Shown: one piece after another, positions 57,022 to 64,000 of the stretch
Layout: each line of letters opens with the position of its first letter
Numbering within the stretch: position 1 is the first letter of the stretch
Assembly (NCBI GenBank): GCA_030762935.1
Contig: CM060896.1
Span: 17,227,527 to 17,291,526, forward strand
Length of the DNA: 64,000 nucleotides
Reading direction: 5' to 3'
DNA from: Hymenopus coronatus
Taxonomy: Eukaryota; Arthropoda; Insecta; Mantodea; Hymenopodidae
Notes under the pieces: model-generated
Database searches by the model: none
What the model saw: the letters and a program-made list of their open reading frames with translations, nothing else
What the model was told of the DNA's origin: nothing
Position numbers and translations under genes: made by a program

Positions 57022-57470
57022 TTTTTTATTTAAGAGGTCTCAAAACATGTATTTTGGTGAAACCTTGATATCAAATTTTTGTGTGGAACACAATACTTTC
57101 TCTATCCACTATGTTTATTGTACATATGGGCTAGAGAAAGCAAAAATGGTAAGTCAGAAAGTGACTAAAGTTTGTATCTTCCAAAGATGCAATACAAGAA
57201 TTTTCAAGAAAATCCTCCCTCATCGAGGACTACTCTGAATGAATTTTTGTTTTACATTTTTTCTCAAAAATATTTAGCAAATTTGATTAGAATGCTTTAC
57301 AGTTAAGGATTTTGTATAAATAAAATCTTGAGTTTGTATTTTCTGGAAATAGCCTGTGAAATCTGCTTCATTTGGAAGAAATTTTGTGTAATCTTAAGCA
57401 ATGGGCAAATCATAAAAGATAGGCCAAAGTGCATAATAAAATACAACTTATTTCAAATAACTTTTCCCTT
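55893..57470 (+). repeat. Repeat A cluster (copies 9-11)
   Basis: A minus fragment (55893-56066), a nearly full + copy (56067-57150) with a (CA)n tract at 56967-57020 and terminal tctatccactatg...ctagagaaagca, then a minus fragment (about 57155-57470). The + copy is interrupted by a SINE at 56289-56526. Confidence 0.65.
56289..56526 (-). mobile_element. tRNA-derived SINE, family B, with poly-A
   Basis: Minus strand: gactgtggccgagtggttag (box A, Leu/Ser-tRNA-like), gcctttcacctagatagccc, box B gggttcaatccc, a GC-richer body, and an A-rich tail (T-run at 56289-56315). Flanks cttgct on both sides. GC content and intact boxes suggest youth. The absence of an acceptor stem argues against a true tRNA gene. 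Confidence 0.8.
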
Positions 57471-57796
57471 GACTTTAGGCTAAATGTCTGTGTGTAGGTT
57501 GACAAATATTGAAGAGAAATATGCTAGCAGTTAGCATATTGTATGCAGATCATAGAAGACTTTTATTCCTTTGCTCTTTCTCTGAAATAAATAAACAAGA
57601 TATTTTCTGAATACATTTGCTCATTCTTAAGTAAGCATCATTCTTTTAAATGAGCATATGCTCCTATGTATAATGTTGTGCATTTTATATACACAGAGTA
57701 CTGCCATAAGCTCTGTCATACATATGCTACTAAATAAAACTATGCAAATCCATTAATATACATATATTCTAAAAGAAGACAAAAAATGCTAAAAAA

Positions 57797-58538
57797 TCTG
57801 ATGTGTTACATTCACATGACTTTGTCTATATCTCTGCAACAAAGTATTGCTAAAAAGCTTGTGCTTCTATTTACTTCATGCTAATCGAGAAAATATCAGC
57901 CGAAATAGCCTATTACTTGCTTCCTAGTAAGTAGAAGCGAAATAAGGGAGTACTGTTAGTTAAAGTAATGGTCAAAAGTTGGTTGCTATGTGACTGAAGT
58001 TCCTTTGTTTGTATGGACCTGAAATGTTAAATTCCTGTATGAGAAAAGTATATTTTTAAAGCTGAAACCAAAAAAACAAATAGTAACTCAAAAACGATTA
58101 ACTCTACGAAAAAAAATGTATATAACATAAATTGTGTGTTTTAAGGTGCTCTACATTTTTTGTGGTGTAAGTTTTTGTCCATCTCTTACGGTTTAGCAGT
58201 TATGCAAAATTCCGTAAAATTCATCCAGAATGAAGTAGTCTTCAGAGACTATTCCCAGAAAATTCAAGATATACATTTTATTTGTCATGTAAATATCTTT
58301 AATATATGAAATTTTAATCAAAATCGTTACAGCCATTTTTAAGAAAATCAAAGTTTTCGAAAAAAATTTCATGTAAAGGGTAATTTGGGGTGGGGGGATT
58401 TTTCTCAAAATCTTTGTGTCCCATCCCTGGAAGATACTAAACTTAAGTACCAAGTTTGGTATTTTAGCTACTTTTCGTTTTTGAGTTATCGTGTACACAC
58501 ACACACACACACACAAACATGCAGGCGCACCCCACCCC

Positions 58539-58579
<41 letters not shown>

Positions 58580-58728
58580 ACACACCTTTTTCTTAAAATG
58601 CTTTTTTTTATACAGGGGGTCCTAAAACATGTATTTTTGATGAAATCTTGGTATCGAATTTTTGGGTGGAATACAATACTTCTCTATCCCTATGTACATT
58701 GTACATGTGGGGCTAGAGAAAGTAAAAA
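57797..58728 (+). repeat. Repeat A, copy 12 (near full length)
   Basis: From tctgatgtgttacattcaca to ctatgtacattgtacatgtg...gctagagaaagta. Carries a long CA tract (58495-58585). ORFs 58193-58573 and 58385-58798 lie inside the repeat. Confidence 0.75.
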
Positions 58729-61005
58729 TGAACATACTCTCATTCGAAATGATTGCCACGTGCGGCAACACAGTGGCAAAGATCTTGAGGTCAATTAGAT
58801 TAGTAGGAGTATTTTTGTCAGGATTATTTACTTCAAGTAGATATAAATACTGTAATTGCTTATTCTTCTGTAGCTGCACAAATTGTGTCCAGTGGAATTT
58901 TCTCGACAGCTGATGTGATTGATCTTTTATAGCATCTTAATATTGAGGTGCCTCTTTCGAGATGCTATTGCCTCAAGCTTATGCTACAGAGAATAATCCA
59001 ATGCATTGAGGTGCCTATTTCTGCTAGGCTGGTCAGTAGCAGGGATGAACTATGGGACATTGGTTGCCAACCACTGCTACATTGTTTATGGTCTCCCCAT
59101 ATGTCATTAACAAAGTCTAGGATTGAACCCAGCATACCTCCTTTAATTTTTCAGTTAGTAAATGCCTTGTGTATCTTTTATCCTGTATATTCACCAACAT
59201 GTAAATCATCCTTCAAAATTCATCACATTATACATGAAGAGATGTTCATTTCATGAGAGACAATTGTTTGTTTATGCAAAGGATTGCATCTTACGTGATC
59301 CTTGCATGAACAGCATTCACAACGTCTTTTGTGCATATACATCTAAGACGGCCAGATCTAATGCACTCAACAGTTGCACCTGTTTCTTTAAACTATGCTC
59401 TTGTTTGAAACACAAATCGTTTCTTAATGCCAAGAGGTTTCAGCGCCAAAAACATTTCTTTAGCTCGCTTTCCACAACAAAATAATGCAAATACAGAGAT
59501 ACAATTTTTGTACACTCCCCACTCCATCTTTCTCTCTTGGCTATTGCTAGCACTGCAAGCCAGTTACTCGCGGTGTAGCAAAGGTAACCTTGTGGGCGAC
59601 TACAAAAAAAAAACCTAACCATGTTTCTTTATTCACAATTTTCATATTACAGTGCGTTTAAATTTTACTGACACAACTTATGACAGTACTGTGTATATAT
59701 ATGTATATAAAACAATATAATAACTGCCTTCCTAGCAGCACACATTATCTATTTTTTTGGCTTTTCATAATTGTTCATTTTGCATTTATAGTCATAATGG
59801 AAACAGTGCAATCAATATAAACAGCAACAACATTGCTCTGCACATCCTTTCAACCATTCCAAGGCCTGACACCATACCTTGTTAGTAATCATTCTAAAGC
59901 ACAGTAATCAAATAGTTCAGTGAAATTCGATAAAAATAAATAAAATAAGACAATCCAGTCAAGAAAAAAAATTATGTATATACTACAGGATCGAAACAGA
60001 TTTTTCCCAGTAAATAAAGCCCTCAAGCTCCATCTATGCACCTTGTGGAAAATATGTTTCTCTCCTTTACTGTTTAATTTACTATTTTTGTGGCATAGGC
60101 CATTTTCAAGGTATACTATTTTAAATTTTACAGTAATTTGTAATTTTTTTTAAAAATGCACTCACTATTCAATTGTTTTTGCAATGTTATGGAAAAAGAG
60201 TGGAAATTCAGTATGTAGCAAGCGCCTTTTCAACATCTGATTATTGATTGTGTTCTCTCTATCTTGTTTCTAGAAAGAATTGTACTCGAAATTAATCCAT
60301 GGACTTGCCTGGCAGTAATTTGTCTGTTCATTATTCAAAATGTGCCCGGCTTGTTAGTTATCTCATTACTGATATTTCTGCCACAAGAGGGCTCAGGTCC
60401 TCTGAAACTATGAGCAATTGAATCTATTTTCTAAGCTTATCGTTACAGCTAAGTGTAGCTAAGTGCTGTTTCTATAGTTATATAGTAACCTTATAATGAA
60501 ACTCAGATAGTTAAATCACTTAACTACTAGTTACCTGCATGACTATTCAAGCACTCCCACTGTGGTCATTATGATTTTACAGGCCTGACACAATTAACAG
60601 TTCTGGTATTGTGATGCCATAACTATGGTGCTGTATTCCAAATGAGTTGAAAGATATTAGCATTCATGTGATAGTGTTGTACATGACATATATTGCTTTA
60701 ATGAGGTTTTGGACAGTTTATAAAATGCATTGTTTTGTAAACATAGTGTATGTATGGTAAGGATTAATGTGGCGACTTTAACAATTATTGTGATAGCATA
60801 TAGTTAGCCTAAGCCCAAGATGGTATTTAACAGGTATGTTTTAAATGGTTTTGAACAGTTTGTATAGTCTGAGGAACTAGTTTAACCATTGATGTCGTCA
60901 CCAAACATCAATGGAAAGCAGAGTAAAGCATTTTGGATATCACATCCAAAATTTATTTATATTGTTTCTTTGACTTCAATGGTGATATAGCACATTTTCT
61001 CTCAG
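58729..61005. other. Intron segment, mostly unrecognised
   Basis: Contains a possible weak tRNA-like box B (minus, ctgggttcaatcctag near 59120) and open frames at 58948-59485 (+) without recognisable motifs. None matches the missing C-terminus of ThrRS. Confidence 0.4.
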
Positions 61006-61125
61006 CGTAAAAAATAATCTTGGCTAGAGAAAAATTTTCACCTCTCAGCTGAGAATTCAACCTGAGACTGTTGTTGTCACAGCAGGCAGGGGCTCTACCA
61101 ACTGAACTAAGGGACCAGCACATTT
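61006..61125 (-). mobile_element. tRNA-like SINE, family E
   Basis: Minus strand: ttagttcagttggtagagcc (good box A) and aggttgaattct (box B) about 30 bp apart. The acceptor and T stems do not close as in a functional tRNA, so it is read as a tRNA-derived SINE. Confidence 0.55.
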
Positions 61126-62055
61126 CCATTTGTTTTTCGTGAAAATGTCCCTATTAAATTTTCTATACAATACATTTATCACGAGCAGATCTTCCATACC
61201 TTACCTTATCTTCAAATGATAATGTAAAAATGGGCTGCTTAGAAGAGAACTTACTTTATCATGTCACTTAAAGTATTCCAGTTCCTTAATCTATTTAAAA
61301 AAATAGAAAATAAAGAAAACAGCACACTGCACATGTGCACACCTCTTTTTCAATCAACTGCTGGTCCCCTGACAGTGCAGGCAACTGTATTAGAAAACAG
61401 TGATTAATTTATTGTTAAATATGAACATGAAAATGAAGGGAAAATGAATGATAAATTTTATACAACGAAACATGACTTTCCTCTTTTACATGTAAATTAT
61501 TGATATGTGCCTTATTTCTCCACTATCAGAGTAGCATATTTTGGCTTATAAAAAGTATGATAATGTTGGTATAAGCTGGCCAAGGCAAATGTAGTCCTAC
61601 ACTGGGAAGTGCCACTTGTACATGTAACAGCTTGACTGCACTCCTGTACAGTTCAGTTGGGAAAGCATGGGCAGTGGTTCTTGATGGCATTTCCCCTGTA
61701 TGTGTATATAAATTTATATCATAAGCAATGTGTTCTATTTTCAAATACATCACAATACAAAAAATTTGTACATCTCTTTCACTCTGCATATGCTTGACAA
61801 TATTCCATGATGTATCCCTCACTTGTCGTGTTGGTCTCCGATCCAGTAGCTGTTTTTTCTCCCGACTCATCATTGCTATCCAATCCTGAATTGATTATTA
61901 TTCTTTTCATTTCTTCTTTCATTAGTGCATCTCTTTTCCAATATGTCTCTCTTCTGAACAGAGTTTTCCCAGTCATTTTCTCTTATTAACCTAATAGCAT
62001 CATATCTCATTCACTTTAGTGTCAAGAGAGTAATATCATCATCATTATTATTGGC
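61126..62055. other. Intron segment with unassigned ORFs
   Basis: Minus-strand ORFs 61526-61873 and 61779-61976 have polar composition with no recognised motif. They may belong to the transposon relic to their right but cannot be assigned. Confidence 0.35.
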
Positions 62056-62870
62056 AACTTTTGGTTTTATTAAATTTCAGACTAGTTCAATAGGGTTGAA
62101 GTCGGGGTGATAGGGTAGTAATATAAGAGTTGTAAAGTCAGCAGTTGTGAATAATTTGTCAACAAATTAAATTGTTGGTTGAGGGCATTTATTGTCTTGT
62201 TTATTATGATACAGAGCATTGTCATTAATAATAATGCTCTTTGGTGGTAATCCAGATATTGGTTGGTTTTGCTCCCATTTTTGTTTGGTAGTCAGATGTA
62301 TTAAATTTGGAATTGTAAATGAAGCAAGCACCTGGGATAAACCCCATCTCCTGTTCAGCATGCACGATAATAAGATGTTGTCCAGCACTGTCATTTGCAT
62401 AGGTACACTCCTGAAACATCATCACTCTGTCAACACTTGGAAACAGGTAATGGGTTTGAACTCAGGTTTCACATATGTATATCTCTGGCTTATTTTTCAT
62501 TTCATCTGTTCTAAGAAATTATGATCTTTGAGCCACTATGTCAGAGCGTTCTCTCAGTAAACTCAGTTACACCTTTTAAATTGAAATCCAATAGATCTCA
62601 CCATTTTCTTAAGCATTTTTTTTACACCCAAGGAAATTTATCATGTAGCAAAAGTTTAATAACTTTCACAGCATATGGATTTCTTTCTTAACCCATAATA
62701 ATCCTGATATTTTCTTCTAATGATTAGCTTGTACATCTCATCTAAAACAACTTTGTTTGCAAGAGGTTTACCAATTTTGCAAGATGAAATAATTTTGCTT
62801 GCCCCACCTTCTTCCTTTCTTATCTTTCATATTCTTGTCTTACTTTAACCAGTAGAAGCAACAGCAAATT
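62056..62870 (-). pseudogene. DDE_3-type transposase catalytic-domain relic
   Basis: Minus strand: KMVRSIGFQFKRCN (about 62610), HNFLEQMK, then GQHLIIVHAEQEMGFIPGAC (about 62375-62320), GLPPKSIIINDNALYHNKQ with the catalytic Asp (about 62260-62200), and LPYHPDFNPIELVWNLIK with the catalytic Glu (about 62110-62060). Frames shift several times. Same general transposase class as the HTH fragment in element H. TIRs not found. Confidence 0.7.
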
Positions 62871-62887
62871 GATTTGCATTGTTAATA

Positions 62888-63545
62888 GGTATTTTCTGAC
62901 CTATCGTCGTATTACCACTTTGACTTTCTATAATAACTGCTGAAATTGTTGAGATGCACATTAAAACTGTACTTCTCAATTAACTTAACACACATTCAGT
63001 ATGGCATTCATATGGGGGTGGAGAATAATGATTATGAAATGAGGATTGCTTCATCAGCCTAGAATCAAACCCAGCATATTTTGCATTTTTAATTCAGCAT
63101 TTTGACAGTTTTACTGCAGACATTCTTAACAGGCCCTCTTTATAATTCTTGTTGATGACTGTGTGCTTAAAGTAAAAAGTAGAAAGTATACATGGAATCA
63201 CTGAGAAGAAACTGAGAAAACAGAATTATATGCTCTCTGAGATACATTCCATTTGTGAAACACTTTAATTGCAGATAGCAATATTCAAATTCACTGTTTG
63301 TTTTGTTCAGTTGTGGGATGAAATTCCTTCTAGTCAGTGGAGTGATTTTATTAAACTCCCAACAGGACATTCTAGGTCTAATCCCTGTGCATAGACGATG
63401 ACAATCATAAAGAACATGTTGCCGCAATTATTTCCTTCTCAGGTATCCTTATGAAGTAATTATAGCTATTTTAAATTTTACTGTTTTCTCATTACAACCA
63501 ATGTATTGCATGTGACCTTGGATGGATTTTGCCCTCCACTTCAGT
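62888..63545 (-). repeat. Third copy of the hammerhead-bearing arm
   Basis: Matches the outer 650-700 bp of the arms at 10.7-11.3 and 14.8-15.5 kb (blocks: third tRNA-like stretch, tttactgcagaca, aatgtcctgttgg, cctgtgcat, hammerhead-like region). It starts immediately after the DDE_3 relic and has no inverted partner in the window. Confidence 0.7.
63406..63453 (-). ncRNA. Hammerhead-like motif, 63-kb arm
   Basis: Minus strand: CATAAGGA (63453-63446) pairs with TCTTTATG (63413-63406) over 8 bp with one G-U, enclosing CTGAGAA, ggaaataattgc and GGCAACATGT. The stem is better than in the 10.7-kb copy, but both core boxes carry substitutions. Confidence 0.45.
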
Positions 63546-63886
63546 TGTTTAATTCGTGGGGCTTAATAAATAACTTTATTTTCTTTGCGTTGCATCACTA
63601 TCACTGAATACTACATGGCATGATAGTGAAGTAAACCAGACTGTACAGTATTTCATGACTTGTGTGTATGATTGTATCATGTTATCACATTAAATCTCCA
63701 GCTCTCTGCTCCCAGTGCAGGACCACACTCATCTTAGCCAGCTTAATACTAATGATTGTCTGTGCTGCCAACAATAAACTGGTACTCACTGGCATGAATC
63801 TGACCTGTAGTCTTATCCCTCCGTTCCCTGCTAGAGTCTGGACTGAAAACCCAGAATGGTGTAAATCCATGTCCAGCCAGGATTGG

Positions 63887-64000
63887 CATGAAATGAAATG
63901 GCTTTTTATTTATGGACACTCTTTAACTGCTGTGGTTCTCAGCGTCCCATTCTATACTGGGCATGAAAGAGTGCTTAATTTTGCTCAGAGGCCTCTCTAT
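63887..64000 (-). mobile_element. SINE family S, cut by window end
   Basis: Starts with the 3' tail region (atgaaatggctttttattta) and continues as ctctttaactgctgtggttc, actgggcatgaaagagtgct and gaggcctctctat to the last base. Its tRNA-like head lies beyond the window. Confidence 0.85.

Noticed and set aside
58948..59485. Candidate coding exon downstream of the last TARS exon
   Set aside because: Neither frame matches the anticodon-binding domain of ThrRS and no conserved family is visible.
61045..61120. Possible tRNA gene with box A ttagttcagttggtagagcc
   Set aside because: T-arm and acceptor do not pair; read as SINE head.
1..64000. CRISPR arrays, operons, prokaryotic mobile elements, rRNA genes
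   Set aside because: No spaced direct repeats, no ribosome-binding sites or compact gene order; splice sites and TE types are eukaryotic.

Overview
This is a eukaryotic window that is AT-rich and almost entirely intronic. Its one host gene is a cytoplasmic threonyl-tRNA synthetase (TARS) on the + strand. It enters already in progress at 1268 and leaves after the exon ending at 55735. Eleven exons (1,576 coding bases, about 525 codons) join in frame with GT-AG introns. They carry the end of the N2 region, the editing domain, the class II catalytic core and the first residues of the anticodon-binding domain. The start codon with TGS domain and most of the anticodon-binding domain lie outside the window. 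Protein sequence, SINE types and transposon mix suggest an arthropod, probably an insect with a large genome; this is inference.

Everything else is intron filled with mobile-element remains. 1-6 kb: TARS exons 1-2, a DDE transposase tail, and a decayed Penelope-like element (PLE). 6-10.8 kb: repeat family A copies broken by two PLEs. 10.7-15.5 kb: a large diverged inverted repeat with hammerhead-ribozyme-like motifs at its outer ends and a deleted mariner inside one arm. 15.6-18.5 kb: a Tigger/pogo element nested in another TIR element. 18.6-22.4 kb: two hAT-type pseudogenes. 23.5-24.3 kb: a GA-rich minisatellite. 24.5-30.8 kb: four TARS exons, a SINE, a repeat A copy and two PLE relics. 31-43 kb: LINE fragments, a Tc1 nested in repeat A, a three-level nest, and a full-length mariner ending about 50 bases before a TARS exon. 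43-55.7 kb: the catalytic-core exons, SINEs, a LINE, a pogo-type relic, an element with perfect 28-bp TIRs and a tRNA-like palindrome. 55.7-64 kb: repeat A cluster, SINEs, a DDE_3-type transposase relic and a third copy of the hammerhead-bearing arm.

One pattern stands out. Six PLE relics with recognisable coding sequence, all cut off at the 5' end, lie in one gene. Four are followed by a CTGANGA...GAAA-type hammerhead-like fold, and a fifth by a more decayed version. Two copies of the same family also carry their last 21-32 bases again, inverted, at the truncated 5' junction. PLE hammerheads are known from the literature; their diversity here, and their presence at both ends of a large inverted repeat, merit checking. 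No operon, CRISPR array or prokaryotic feature is present.
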